Source: VAYN01 sp963702075 (lineage in GTDB: Bacteria > Actinomycetota > Thermoleophilia > Solirubrobacterales > 70-9). From it: a DNA stretch of 64,000 bases. Positions 9,685 through 18,013 of this stretch are shown piece after piece. The notes beneath the pieces are model-generated. The model saw only the letters and a program-made list of their open reading frames with translations. It was not told the origin of the DNA and did no database searches. The translations under genes were made by a program, and so were the position numbers. How positions within the stretch are numbered: the first letter of the stretch is position 1; each line of letters begins with the position of its first letter. The stretch spans positions 1,178,001-1,242,000 of the forward strand of contig OY969703.1 of NCBI GenBank assembly GCA_963702075.1. Reading direction: 5' to 3'.

Positions 9685-11202
9685 ATGACCCCGCACGTCC
9701 CGTCCCTGGCGCTGATCATCCTCGACGGCTGGGGGCTGGCGGAGCCGGGACCGGGCAACGCGATCTCGCTCGCCGAGACGCCGGTCTTCGATCGCCTCTG
9801 GAGCGAGTTCCCGCACGCCCAGCTCTCCGCCCAGGGCCCGGATGTCGGCCTGCCCGAGGGGCAGATGGGCAACTCCGAGGTCGGCCACCTCAACCTCGGC
9901 GCCGGCGCGATCGTCAAGCAGGACCTGGCGCGGATCGACGACGCCGTCGCCGACGGCAGCTTCTTCGACAACGAGGTGCTGGTCGCCGCCTGCGAGCGCG
10001 CCCGCACCAGCCCCCGCGGGCGCCTGCACCTGCTCGGCCTCGTCTCCGACGGCGGCGTCCACTCCGGCTGGGAGCACATCGAGGCCGCGATCGAGCTCGC
10101 CTCGCAGGAAGGCGTGCCCGACGTCGTCTTCCACGCCTTCACCGACGGCCGCGACACGCTCCCGCACGGCGGTAAGGGCTACCTCGAAGAGCTGGAGCGC
10201 TGGCTGCGCGCGGCCGGCCGCGTCGCCACCGTCAGCGGCCGCTACTACGCAATGGACCGCGACACCCGCTGGGAGCGGACCAAGCTCGCCTACGACGCGA
10301 TCGTCCACGCCCAGGGCCTGCGGGCGCCGAGTTCCGCTGCGGCGATCGAAGAGTCCTACGAGCGCGAGGAGACCGACGAGTTCGTCAAGCCGACCGTGAT
10401 CGGTGATTACGACGGCGCCGCCGCGGGCGACGTCGCGTTCTTCATCAACTTCCGCCCCGATCGCGCCCGGCAGATGAGTCGCGCTCTTGCCGACCCCGGC
10501 TTCGACGAGTTTCCCCGCAGCGCGCCGCCGCTCGAGCTGACGACGATGACCGAGTACCGCAAGGGCTGGCCCTACCCGGTCGCCTTTCCCGAGCAGCGTC
10601 CCGAGACGACGCTGGCGGAGACGATCGCCGCCGCGGGCGGCCACCAGCTCCACGTCGCCGAGACCGAGAAGTACGCGCACGTCACCTACTTCTTCAACGG
10701 TGGCAAAGAGCAGGAGATGGAGGGGGAAGAGCGGGCGCTGGTGGAATCACCCCGCGACGTTCCCACCTACGACCACAAGCCGGAGATGAGCGCCGCCGAC
10801 GCCGCCGAGGCCTTCGCCTCCCACTGGGGCAAGAGCTCCTACCGCTTCGGAATCATCAACTTCGCCAACCCCGACATGGTCGGCCACACCGGCGTTATCC
10901 CCGCAGCGGTCAAGGCGGTCGAAACCGTCGACGCCCAGCTCGGCAAGGTCGTCGAGGCCGTCGCCGCCAAGGGCGGCACCTGCATCGTCACCGCCGACCA
11001 CGGCAACTGCGACCACATGCTCGAGCCCGACGGCTCACCCAACACCGCCCACTCGCTCAACCCCGTCCCCCTGATCGTTACCGACCACGGCATCGAGCTC
11101 CGCGACCACGGCATCCTCGCCGACGTCGCCCCGACCGCCCTCGACCTCCTGGGTATCGAGCAGCCGGAGGCGATGACGGGGCAGACGCTGGTCGAGCCTT
11201 AG
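9685..11202 (+). CDS. gpmI: Phosphoglycerate mutase, 2,3-BPG-independent
   Basis: 505 aa from ATG 9685, 4 nt after tpiA. Alkaline-phosphatase fold with Asp14 (LIILDGWG) and catalytic Ser64 (MGNSEVGHLNLGAG) as metal and phosphate ligands. C-terminal metal ligands are in TADHGNCDHM and NTAHSLNPVP. It converts 3- to 2-phosphoglycerate. It is the last gene of the glycolytic operon and is followed directly by a strong hairpin. Confidence 0.97.
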   Translation: MTPHVPSLALIILDGWGLAEPGPGNAISLAETPVFDRLWSEFPHAQLSAQGPDVGLPEGQMGNSEVGHLNLGAGAIVKQDLARIDDAVADGSFFDNEVLVAACERARTSPRGRLHLLGLVSDGGVHSGWEHIEAAIELASQEGVPDVVFHAFTDGRDTLPHGGKGYLEELERWLRAAGRVATVSGRYYAMDRDTRWERTKLAYDAIVHAQGLRAPSSAAAIEESYEREETDEFVKPTVIGDYDGAAAGDVAFFINFRPDRARQMSRALADPGFDEFPRSAPPLELTTMTEYRKGWPYPVAFPEQRPETTLAETIAAAGGHQLHVAETEKYAHVTYFFNGGKEQEMEGEERALVESPRDVPTYDHKPEMSAADAAEAFASHWGKSSYRFGIINFANPDMVGHTGVIPAAVKAVETVDAQLGKVVEAVAAKGGTCIVTADHGNCDHMLEPDGSPNTAHSLNPVPLIVTDHGIELRDHGILADVAPTALDLLGIEQPEAMTGQTLVEP

Positions 11203-11208
11203 CGAGAG

Positions 11209-11245
11209 CTGTTCCTTTTGCCTGTCAGACAGGCAAAAGGAACAG
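11209..11245. terminator. Perfect palindrome between gpmI and the MMPL gene
   Basis: Two 18-nt arms (11209-11226 and 11228-11245) pair perfectly around one central base. The outer 14 nt (CTGTTCCTTTTGCC) recur identically in the hairpin at 48441-48477. It lies between convergent genes; probably a bidirectional terminator. Confidence 0.75.
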
Positions 11246-11265
11246 AACACGGCTGCGACATTGCC

Positions 11266-13419
11266 TTAGGGCCCGCTCGACGCCACCTGCGGCTCGGGGG
11301 ACTCGACCTCGATCCTGGGGAGGATCCGCTCCAGCCAGTCGGGGATCCACCAGTTGCGGGGTCCGAGCAGCTGCATCACCGCGGGCACGAGGACCATGCG
11401 GACGAGGGTGGCGTCGAGGAAGATCGCCGAGGCCAGCCCGATCCCGAAGAGCTTGAGGAAGACTTCGGGCGAGGCGACGAAGGCGAGGAAGACGACGACC
11501 ATGATCGCCGCCGCAGCGGTGATCACCCGCGCCGTCTTGGCGAGGCCGTCGGCGACGGCGCGACGGGTGTCGTGGTCCTTCAGGTACTCCTCGCGGATCC
11601 GCGAGATCAGGAAGACCTCGTAGTCCATCGAGAGCCCGAAGAGGATCGCGAACATCATCACCGGCATGAACGGCGCGATCGGGACTTCGTGGTCGATCCC
11701 GATCAGTTCGCCGACCGCTCCACCCTGCGCGACCAGGGTCATCACCCCGTAGGCGGCGCTCACCGAGAGCAGGTTCATGATTCCCGCCTTGAGCGAGATG
11801 AACGGTGAGTGGAAAGCGACGAGGAGGAGCAGGAAGGAGAGGCCGACCACCCCGGCGATGAACCAGGGCATGCGGTCGGTGATGTATTCGCTCTGGTCCT
11901 CCAGCGCAGCGTTGACACCGCCGACCAGCGCGGTGACGCCGGAGTCACCGAGGGCTTCGGGGATCACCGTCCCGCGCATGCGTTCGACGAGTTCGGAGGT
12001 CGCCTCGTCCTGCGGCGAGGTGGTGGGGACGACGGTGAGGAAGGCCGCGGTGCCGTCGCCGTTGAACTGGGGCGCCTGCACGTAGGCGATGCCCGGGTCT
12101 TCCCGCAGCGCCACCGCCAGCGCCTGGATGTCGGACTTCGCGCCGGCGTCGGGCAGTTCGGCCGCGATCACCAGCGGTCCGTTGGCGCCGGGGCCGAAGC
12201 CCTCGCTGATCAGGTCGTAGGCTTCGCGCGTCATCGTCCCCGTCTTGTCGTTGCCGGCGTCGGGGAAGCCGAGGCGCATGCCGAGAGCGGGAGCGGCGAG
12301 GGCGAGCAGGATCGCCGCGGCGACGATCGCCGCCGTCCAGGGCCGCCGCTGCACGGCGTGGCTCCAGCGGGCTGCGGGGGAGTTGCCGTCCCCTTCGGGA
12401 CGGTCGAGCCGGCGGCCGAGGATCGGGATCCGCAATCGGTCGACCCGCGGGCCGAGGTAGGAGAGGAGCGCCGGCAGCAGCGTGATCGAGGCGAGCATCA
12501 CGACCAGGACCGCCAGCGAGGCGGAGATCGCCACCCCGTACATGTAGGGCAGCCCGGTGATGAAGAGCCCGAGGATCGCGATCACCACGGTGCTGCCGGC
12601 GATGATCACGCTGCGGCCCGCGGTGCTGACCGCCTCGACGACCGCATCGTGGCGGTCCTTGCCGGACTTCATCGCGGTGCGGAAGCGGGTCAGCACCAGC
12701 AGCGCGTAGTCGATTCCGACGCCGATCCCGATCAACCCGGAGACGGCGGTGGTCCAGTTGGGGACGTCGATCACGTTGGCGAGAAGGACGATCAGGCCGC
12801 CCGAGGAGATGCCGAGGCCGACCAGCGCGATCACGAGCGGCAGGCCGGCGGCGACGAGCGAGCCGAAGGCGATCAGCAGCACGATCGCCGCTCCGAGGAA
12901 GCCGAGGCCCTCGGGGCTGGTCGATTCCTGGGCGAGGTAGATCGGTTCGCCGCCGAGCTTGATCTCGAGGCCACCGGCGCTGTTGGCTTCGGCGGCGTCG
13001 ATCAGCTGTTCGCCCTGCTCCTTCTTGACCTCCCAGCCGGGGACGTTCAGCGGCAGGGTCGTGGTCGCGATCTTGCCCCCGTCGGAGACGCGGATCGGGG
13101 CCGCCTTGCCGACGTGGTCGACTTCTTCGGCGGCGGCGAAGAAGGCGCTCATCTGCTTCTTGGCGCTGGCGCTCTGCGCTCCGGCCGGGTCTTTCCAGAC
13201 GACGTAGATTTCCTGCCCGGAATAGCCGCCGAATTCGCGTTCGGTCAGTTCGCTCGCTTCCTTCGACTCGGAGCCGGGAGTGTTGTAGTCGGCGTGGTAC
13301 TCGCCGGCGAGGGCGGAGCCGAGGCCGATGATGACGACGGTGGCGACGATCCAGGCGAGGACCATGCGGCCGCGGCGGCGGTAGGCGATATCGGCGAGAC
13401 GGGCGAGACGACGGGTCAT
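11266..13419 (-). CDS. MMPL/RND family membrane exporter
   Basis: 717 aa, about 12 membrane segments in two halves, each preceded by a large extracytoplasmic loop (residues about 40-165 and 385-520). MMPL motifs are clear: IGIGVGIDYALLVLTRFR in the first half and FGLSMDYEVFLISRIREEY in the second, with the Asp-Tyr pairs of the proton relay. The start has an AAGGGG-type Shine-Dalgarno. Family members export lipids or drugs using proton-motive force. It is divergent from a marR gene 90 bp away, so regulation by that protein is likely. Confidence 0.93.
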   Translation of the reverse strand: MTRRLARLADIAYRRRGRMVLAWIVATVVIIGLGSALAGEYHADYNTPGSESKEASELTEREFGGYSGQEIYVVWKDPAGAQSASAKKQMSAFFAAAEEVDHVGKAAPIRVSDGGKIATTTLPLNVPGWEVKKEQGEQLIDAAEANSAGGLEIKLGGEPIYLAQESTSPEGLGFLGAAIVLLIAFGSLVAAGLPLVIALVGLGISSGGLIVLLANVIDVPNWTTAVSGLIGIGVGIDYALLVLTRFRTAMKSGKDRHDAVVEAVSTAGRSVIIAGSTVVIAILGLFITGLPYMYGVAISASLAVLVVMLASITLLPALLSYLGPRVDRLRIPILGRRLDRPEGDGNSPAARWSHAVQRRPWTAAIVAAAILLALAAPALGMRLGFPDAGNDKTGTMTREAYDLISEGFGPGANGPLVIAAELPDAGAKSDIQALAVALREDPGIAYVQAPQFNGDGTAAFLTVVPTTSPQDEATSELVERMRGTVIPEALGDSGVTALVGGVNAALEDQSEYITDRMPWFIAGVVGLSFLLLLVAFHSPFISLKAGIMNLLSVSAAYGVMTLVAQGGAVGELIGIDHEVPIAPFMPVMMFAILFGLSMDYEVFLISRIREEYLKDHDTRRAVADGLAKTARVITAAAAIMVVVFLAFVASPEVFLKLFGIGLASAIFLDATLVRMVLVPAVMQLLGPRNWWIPDWLERILPRIEVESPEPQVASSGP

Positions 13420-13496
13420 GCGGCTTCCCCTTCGTGAATATGCTTTACAAGCAGAAAGGTTTAGGACGTGAACGATTCATACCACAAATGAGCAGG
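13420..13496. promoter_or_regulatory. MMPL/marR divergent control region
   Basis: AT-richer than its flanks. The motif CGTGAA occurs at two places, the second followed by CGATTCA. This is where an autoregulating MarR protein would bind; no single perfect palindrome stands out. Confidence 0.35.
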
Positions 13497-13502
13497 TAGG
13501 CT
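13497..13502 (+). promoter_or_regulatory. -10 box of marR (leaderless type)
   Basis: TAGGCT, 7 nt before the GTG start. Confidence 0.55.
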
Positions 13503-13509
13503 CCCCCTC

Positions 13510-14001
13510 GTGACCGAGACTTCCCTCAACGGCGACAAGGCCCCGCAGACGCTGGCCTTTCTGCTCTCGCAGGTCGGCATCCACGCTTCGCGCCGGTTCG
13601 CCGAACGGATCGACGCCGTCGACCTCAACCCGCCGCTCTTCCGCGTCCTCAATCTCGTCGCCGCCGCCGAGGGACAGTCCCAGCAGGCGATCGGCGCGGC
13701 GATCGAAATTCCGGCCAGCCGCATGGTCGCCCTCGTCGACGAGCTCGAGCAGCGCGGCTTCGTCGAGCGCCGCCCCAAGCCCGAAGACCGCCGCGTCCGC
13801 GCCCTCTTCCTCACCCCGAAAGGCAAGCGCTGCCTGGAGCGCGGCCGCAAGATCGCCAAAGAGCACGAGCAAGAGCTGACCAAGGGAATGAGCGCCACCG
13901 ACCGCAAGCTCTTGGTCTCGATGCTCCAGCAGATCGTCGACCAGCAGGCGCTGGGCAAGGGCGTCCATCCGGGCCTGAGCGAGAAGGACCCGGCGAAGTA
14001 G
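13510..14001 (+). CDS. MarR family transcriptional regulator
   Basis: 163 aa from GTG 13510. Winged helix-turn-helix of MarR type: QQAIGAAIEIPASRMVALVDELEQRG is the helix-turn-helix region and KPEDRRVRALFLTPKG the wing. MarR proteins are dimers that usually repress a divergent exporter, here the MMPL gene, and release DNA on ligand binding. The stop codon shares one base with the tgt start (TAGTG), so it is co-transcribed with tgt. Confidence 0.93.
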   Translation: MTETSLNGDKAPQTLAFLLSQVGIHASRRFAERIDAVDLNPPLFRVLNLVAAAEGQSQQAIGAAIEIPASRMVALVDELEQRGFVERRPKPEDRRVRALFLTPKGKRCLERGRKIAKEHEQELTKGMSATDRKLLVSMLQQIVDQQALGKGVHPGLSEKDPAK

Positions 14002-15203
14002 TGCGCGCTGACCCGCAGCGGTTCAGCTTCGAGATCGGCGCCCGTGACGGCGACGCCCGGGCGGGGGTCATCCATACCGCCCACGGGCCGATCGAGACGC
14101 CGGCCTTCATCCCGCTGGCGACCAAGGGGACGGTGCGCGGGCTCGAGTCGAGTGAGGTCGCCGGGCTCGGCTACCAGCTGATCCTCGGCAACACCTACCA
14201 CCTCTTCGTCTCGCCGGGGCCGGAGCGGATCGCCGCCGCCGGCGGGCTGCATGGCTTCATGAACTGGGAGCGGGCGCTGATCACCGACTCCGGCGGCTTC
14301 CAGGTCTTCTCGCTCGCCCACGGCGGCGTCGCCAACGAGGTCAAGGGCAGCGGCCGCTCCGGCGGCGAGCCCGGCTCGCGGGTGGAGATCACCGAGGAGG
14401 GCGCGCGCTTCCAGTCCTATCGTGACGGCGCCGAGCTGTTCATCTCGCCAGAGGTCTCGATGAGCGTGCAGGCCGCTCTCGGCTCCGACATCGCCCTCGT
14501 CTTCGACGAGTGCACCCCCTTCCACGCCGATCGCGACTACACCGCCCGCTCGACCGAGCGCACCCACCGCTGGCTCGACCGCTGCCTCGCCTGGCACGAC
14601 GAGAACGGGCCGGAGCGCCAGGCGGTGTTCGGGATCGTCCAGGGCGGCACCCATGAGGACCTGCGGCGTGAATCGGCGCAGGCCATCTCCGAAGCCGGGG
14701 TCGACGGCATCGCGATCGGAGGCACCCTCGGCCGCGACAAGGAGGAGATGGCGGCCGTGCTCGCCTACACGGCGCCGCTGCTGCCCGAGGAGGCGCCCAA
14801 GCACCTGCTCGGGATCGGCGAGGTCGACGACCTGCTCGGCGGCATCGCCCTCGGCCTCGACGTCTTCGACTGCGCGGTGCCGACCCGCCTCGCCCGCCAC
14901 GGCGTCGCCCTCGCCCCGAGCCCGGAGACCCGCTGGCGCCTCGACATGCGCAAGGGCAAATGGGTCGGCAACCGCGAGCCGCTCGTCGACGGCTGCCCCT
15001 GTCCGGCCTGCCGGCGCCACGACCGCGACTACATCAGCTACCTCTCCCGCGCCGAGGAGCTGACCGCGGTCCGCCTCATCGTCCTCCACAACCTCACCTA
15101 CATGCACCAACTAACCACCCACGCCCGCCAAGCAATCAAAAACGGCACCTTCGACTCCTACCGCGCTGCCGTCCTAGCTGGAAGCCCCCCCTGGGCGGCC
15201 TGA
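14001..15203 (+). CDS. tgt: tRNA-guanine transglycosylase
   Basis: 400 aa from GTG 14001, overlapping the marR stop. TIM-barrel enzyme that exchanges G34 of tRNA for a queuosine precursor. Signatures: LILGNTYHLF, ITDSGGFQVFSL (catalytic Asp), VFDECTPF, FGIVQGGTHEDLR and the second catalytic Asp in DVFDCAVPTRLAR. The zinc site is CPCPAC with a later His (VLHNL). A second protein in this window (53046-54371) carries the same type of Cys motif. Confidence 0.96.
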   Translation: MRADPQRFSFEIGARDGDARAGVIHTAHGPIETPAFIPLATKGTVRGLESSEVAGLGYQLILGNTYHLFVSPGPERIAAAGGLHGFMNWERALITDSGGFQVFSLAHGGVANEVKGSGRSGGEPGSRVEITEEGARFQSYRDGAELFISPEVSMSVQAALGSDIALVFDECTPFHADRDYTARSTERTHRWLDRCLAWHDENGPERQAVFGIVQGGTHEDLRRESAQAISEAGVDGIAIGGTLGRDKEEMAAVLAYTAPLLPEEAPKHLLGIGEVDDLLGGIALGLDVFDCAVPTRLARHGVALAPSPETRWRLDMRKGKWVGNREPLVDGCPCPACRRHDRDYISYLSRAEELTAVRLIVLHNLTYMHQLTTHARQAIKNGTFDSYRAAVLAGSPPWAA

Positions 15204-15205
15204 GA

Positions 15206-15316
15206 GGGGAGGTCATACCCCCTCCGAACGGCTTGTACTTTTTGGGCGCCGACGATCGCGGACGACAGCCCACGATCACCCAAAGAAGTTGAGAGAGGAG
15301 GGGGTATGACCTCCCC
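15206..15316. terminator. Large nested inverted repeat between tgt and kinase gene
   Basis: Outer arms 15206-15225 and 15297-15316 are perfect over 20 bp, 71 nt apart. Inside, an ACTTTTTGGG segment faces CCCAAAGAAGT and can pair with one bulge. It fills the convergent gap between tgt and the kinase gene. Probably a bidirectional transcription barrier. Confidence 0.65.
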
Positions 15317-15328
15317 AACCCCAACGCC

Positions 15329-16564
15329 CTATTCCTTGTTGTTGTTGACCAGGTCTTTCAGTTCTTCGACGACCTTGTCGACGGTGTCGCCGGCGACGCG
15401 GCTGACCTTGACGCCGGCTGCCTTGTCGGTGGTGACGATCACCGCGGTCGCCACCGCGGCGGCGACTAGCACCAGGGCAACCAGCGCGAGGACAAAGCGG
15501 GCGAAGCGGGAGAAGACGCCGCGGCGCCGCGGTTCGGCGGCACGCGGCTGGGGTGCGGGAGCGGGCGCAGGCGCGACCGGGCGCGGCGCCGGCCGCCTGG
15601 TCTGCGAGGCGGGCGGCCGGTACTCCGTCTGCCCGGTGTCGCGACCCATGTGCCGCGTCGCGGCGGTGTCGCCGCCCAGCACGCTCGTCGCCGAGGTGCC
15701 CTCGTCCAGCGGCAGCGTCACGTCCTCGCCTTCCAGCCCTCGCCGCAGCCCGTTCGCCAGCTCCTCGGCGCTCGCGTAACGGCGGTTCGGGTCGCCCTCG
15801 AGCGCCCGCAGGACCGCCGCGCCGAGCGGCTCCGGGATATCGCTGTCGTAGGTGCTCGGCGGCAGCGGCTTCTCGTTCTGCTGACGCACCGCCAGCTCGG
15901 CCAGCGAGGAGCCCTCGTAGGGCAGGCGGCCGGTGAGGAACTGGTAGAGGACGACGCCGAGGGCGTAGACGTCGGTCGCCGGCGTCGCCTCCTCGCCGCG
16001 CACCTGCTCGGGCGCTAGATAGGCGGCGGTGCCGACCACCGAACCGACCTGGGTGATCCGCGTCTGCTCGATCGCCCGGGCGATCCCGAAGTCGGTCAGC
16101 TTGACGATCATCTCGCCGCCGCCGACCGGGCCGCCGACGATCATCAGGTTCCCCGGCTTGACGTCGCGGTGGATGATCCCCCGCCGGTGCGCGTAGTCGA
16201 GCCCGGCGCAGGCCTGGATCCCGATCTCCGCCGCGATCTCCGGCTCGACCGGCCCCTGCCGCTGCAGGATCTGCGCCCCCGAGCGGCCCTCGACGTACTC
16301 CATGACGATGTAGTGGCGGCCGTCGTCGACACCGGTGTCGTAGACCTGGACGATGTTGGGGTGGATCAGTCTCGCCACCGCCAGCGCCTCGCGTTTGAAG
16401 CGTTCGACGAAGCGCTCGTCGTCGTGCAGGTGCTCGGCGAGGATCTTCACCGCGACCGTGCGCTCGAGGATGCGGTCGGTCGCCTTGTAGACGCTCGACA
16501 TCCCGCCGGTGCCGAGGCGGTCGCCGGTTTCGTAGCGGCCTGAGAGCGTTCCGGCCTCCATCAT
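15329..16564 (-). CDS. Serine/threonine protein kinase, PknB type
   Basis: 411 aa. Kinase domain about residues 11-270: Gly loop LGTGGMSSVYKA, VAVK with Lys40, catalytic loop HRDVKPGN (Asp134) and DFG at 158-160. A Pro/Ala/Arg-rich linker follows, then one membrane segment about residues 350-378 and a short outer tail of about 34 aa without PASTA repeats. It phosphorylates cytoplasmic proteins; the small outer part may sense the envelope. The ATGA overlap with the upstream lipoprotein gene indicates coupled translation. Start is ATG 16564 or the adjacent ATG 16561. Confidence 0.93.
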   Translation of the reverse strand: MMEAGTLSGRYETGDRLGTGGMSSVYKATDRILERTVAVKILAEHLHDDERFVERFKREALAVARLIHPNIVQVYDTGVDDGRHYIVMEYVEGRSGAQILQRQGPVEPEIAAEIGIQACAGLDYAHRRGIIHRDVKPGNLMIVGGPVGGGEMIVKLTDFGIARAIEQTRITQVGSVVGTAAYLAPEQVRGEEATPATDVYALGVVLYQFLTGRLPYEGSSLAELAVRQQNEKPLPPSTYDSDIPEPLGAAVLRALEGDPNRRYASAEELANGLRRGLEGEDVTLPLDEGTSATSVLGGDTAATRHMGRDTGQTEYRPPASQTRRPAPRPVAPAPAPAPQPRAAEPRRRGVFSRFARFVLALVALVLVAAAVATAVIVTTDKAAGVKVSRVAGDTVDKVVEELKDLVNNNKE

Positions 16565-17175
16565 TCGACTCCTACGCCCGGGCCGACTCCACCCGATTCC
16601 CCGCCCGATTCGGATTCTTCGGGGGCGGGTTCGGGAGCCGGGGGAGGGGGGGCTTCTTCGTGGCCTTTGGCTTTGCCTTTGCCTTCGGACTGCGGCGGCA
16701 GGTTCCCTTCCTCTTCTTCGGGCCCTTCTGCCTTTTCTTCTGCCTTCTGTTCCTGCTTTTCGGCCTTTTCCTGCGCCTTTTCGGCTCGTTCTTCGGCCCT
16801 CAGTTCGTCCTGTTCCAATTCTTCGGCTTCAACATCGGCTTCCGTCGAAGGTTCCGCTTCTTCTTCTGCGGCTTCTTCGTCGCAGCTGCTGACGACTTCG
16901 CTCAGCCGGTCGGTCCCTTCTTGCAGGGCGTCCTTCAGCTTCGCGGCCACGTTGTTCAGTTCTTCGACCTCGCCGTTGACCGCGGCGACCGCGTCTTCGG
17001 CCCCGACGCAGTCGTGGCTGGCGGCGAGCTGCCTCACTTCTTCGAGGTTCGATTCGATCTGGTCCGCCGTCGTCCCCGGCAGCAGCTTGGCGTCGCTGCC
17101 GCCACCGCAGGAGGCCAAAGCCACCGCGCTGGCTGCGCCGAAGAGAAGGGCGAGCATCAGTGCGCTCAGCCGCAT
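16561..17175 (-). CDS. Acidic low-complexity lipoprotein coupled to kinase
   Basis: 204 aa with a signal peptide and lipobox (ALASCGGG). Residues about 30-100 form a helical domain with two Cys (HDCVGAED and VSSCDEE). The rest is a long Glu/Ala/Lys coiled or disordered region, then Pro- and Gly-rich ends. I do not recognise the family. The stop overlaps the kinase start (ATGA), so the two are made together; it may be an envelope partner or sensor of the kinase. Confidence 0.8.
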   Translation of the reverse strand: MRLSALMLALLFGAASAVALASCGGGSDAKLLPGTTADQIESNLEEVRQLAASHDCVGAEDAVAAVNGEVEELNNVAAKLKDALQEGTDRLSEVVSSCDEEAAEEEAEPSTEADVEAEELEQDELRAEERAEKAQEKAEKQEQKAEEKAEGPEEEEGNLPPQSEGKGKAKGHEEAPPPPAPEPAPEESESGGESGGVGPGVGVE

Positions 17176-17181
17176 GATTCG

Positions 17182-17187
17182 AGTCTA
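17182..17187 (-). promoter_or_regulatory. -10 box of lipoprotein-kinase operon
   Basis: TAGACT on the minus strand, 6 nt before ATG 17175. Confidence 0.5.
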
Positions 17188-17227
17188 GACAACGTTCCCG
17201 GGTTGTTATTTGCCCTGCAATTACCGA

Positions 17228-17968
17228 TCAACGCCCGACCTCCAGCCGATCGGCCAGCGCCGGCGGCAAACCGGCGGCGCGGATCGCCGTCGCGGCGGCG
17301 GCGATGTCGTACTCGACCCGGTGCCAGCGGGCGCTCCAGGCGTCGGTGTCGAGCTCGAGCCAGGCGGCGCGGGGATCGCTGTCGCGCGGCTGTCCGACGC
17401 TGCCCGGGTTGAGCAGCCACTGCCCCTCCGCCAGCTCGATCTCCAGCCCACCCTCCGCCTGCGCCCCCTGGGCATAGCCGGGGCGGGCGCCGGGATCGCG
17501 GACGAAGAAGAGGGCGATGTGGGAGTGGCCGATCAGTCCGACCCGCTCCTCCTGGGCCTCGAAGCCGGCTTCGGCCTGGTCGGTGGAGAGGACGTACTCC
17601 CAGACCGGGTCGCGCGGCGAGGCGTGGAAGAGGCCGACGCCCGCCTGCGAGGCGGTCGGCTCCAGCTCGCCCAGAAACTCCACCGTCTCCTCGCTGACGT
17701 TCTCCCGCGTCCACTCGACCGCGGCAGCGGCGGCCTCCGAGAAGGTGGAGATGTCCAGTGCTCCCAGCACCGCCAGGTCGTGGTTGCCGACCAGGCAGGT
17801 GTCGCAGCGTTCGCGGACGAGCGCCGTGCAGGCGTCGGGGTCGGCGCCGTAGCCGACCATGTCGCCCAGGCACCAGGTCTGGTCCACGCCCGCCTCCTCC
17901 ACCGTCGCGAGGACAGCTTCGAGGGCTTGCCGGTTGGAGTGGATGTCGCTGAGGACGGCTACGCGCAA
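17228..17968 (-). CDS. Metallophosphoesterase (YfcE/calcineurin-like)
   Basis: 246 aa from TTG 17968, chosen because the protein then begins LRVAVLSDIHSN and a -10 box lies 6 nt upstream. Metal-binding motifs of calcineurin-like phosphoesterases are in order: DIHSN, GDMVGYGADP, GNHD, and GHSH near residue 165. It also has LLNPGSVGQPRD, typical of the MJ0936/YfcE subgroup. These hydrolyse phosphodiesters with two metal ions; the natural substrate is unknown. Divergent from argS with only 45 bp between the start codons. Confidence 0.9.
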   Translation of the reverse strand: MRVAVLSDIHSNRQALEAVLATVEEAGVDQTWCLGDMVGYGADPDACTALVRERCDTCLVGNHDLAVLGALDISTFSEAAAAAVEWTRENVSEETVEFLGELEPTASQAGVGLFHASPRDPVWEYVLSTDQAEAGFEAQEERVGLIGHSHIALFFVRDPGARPGYAQGAQAEGGLEIELAEGQWLLNPGSVGQPRDSDPRAAWLELDTDAWSARWHRVEYDIAAAATAIRAAGLPPALADRLEVGR

Positions 17969-17974
17969 GCGGGC

Positions 17975-17980
17975 AGCGTA
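17975..17980 (-). promoter_or_regulatory. -10 box of phosphoesterase gene (leaderless type)
   Basis: TACGCT on the minus strand, 6 nt before TTG 17968. Confidence 0.5.
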
Positions 17981-18001
17981 CCCGGCCCCAGCCTCGGTCC
18001 A

Positions 18002-18007
18002 TACGAT
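18002..18007 (+). promoter_or_regulatory. -10 box of argS (leaderless type)
   Basis: TACGAT, 6 nt before GTG 18014; back to back with the phosphoesterase promoter. Confidence 0.55.
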
Positions 18008-18013
18008 GGGTCG

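Noticed and set aside
11809..13437. 542-aa plus-strand frame opposite the MMPL gene
   Set aside because: Composition (Asp/Gly/Arg/His) and full overlap show it is an antisense shadow.
15206..15316. Invertible promoter segment flanked by inverted repeats
   Set aside because: No invertase nearby, only 71 bp between arms, and it lies between convergent gene ends where a terminator is more likely.
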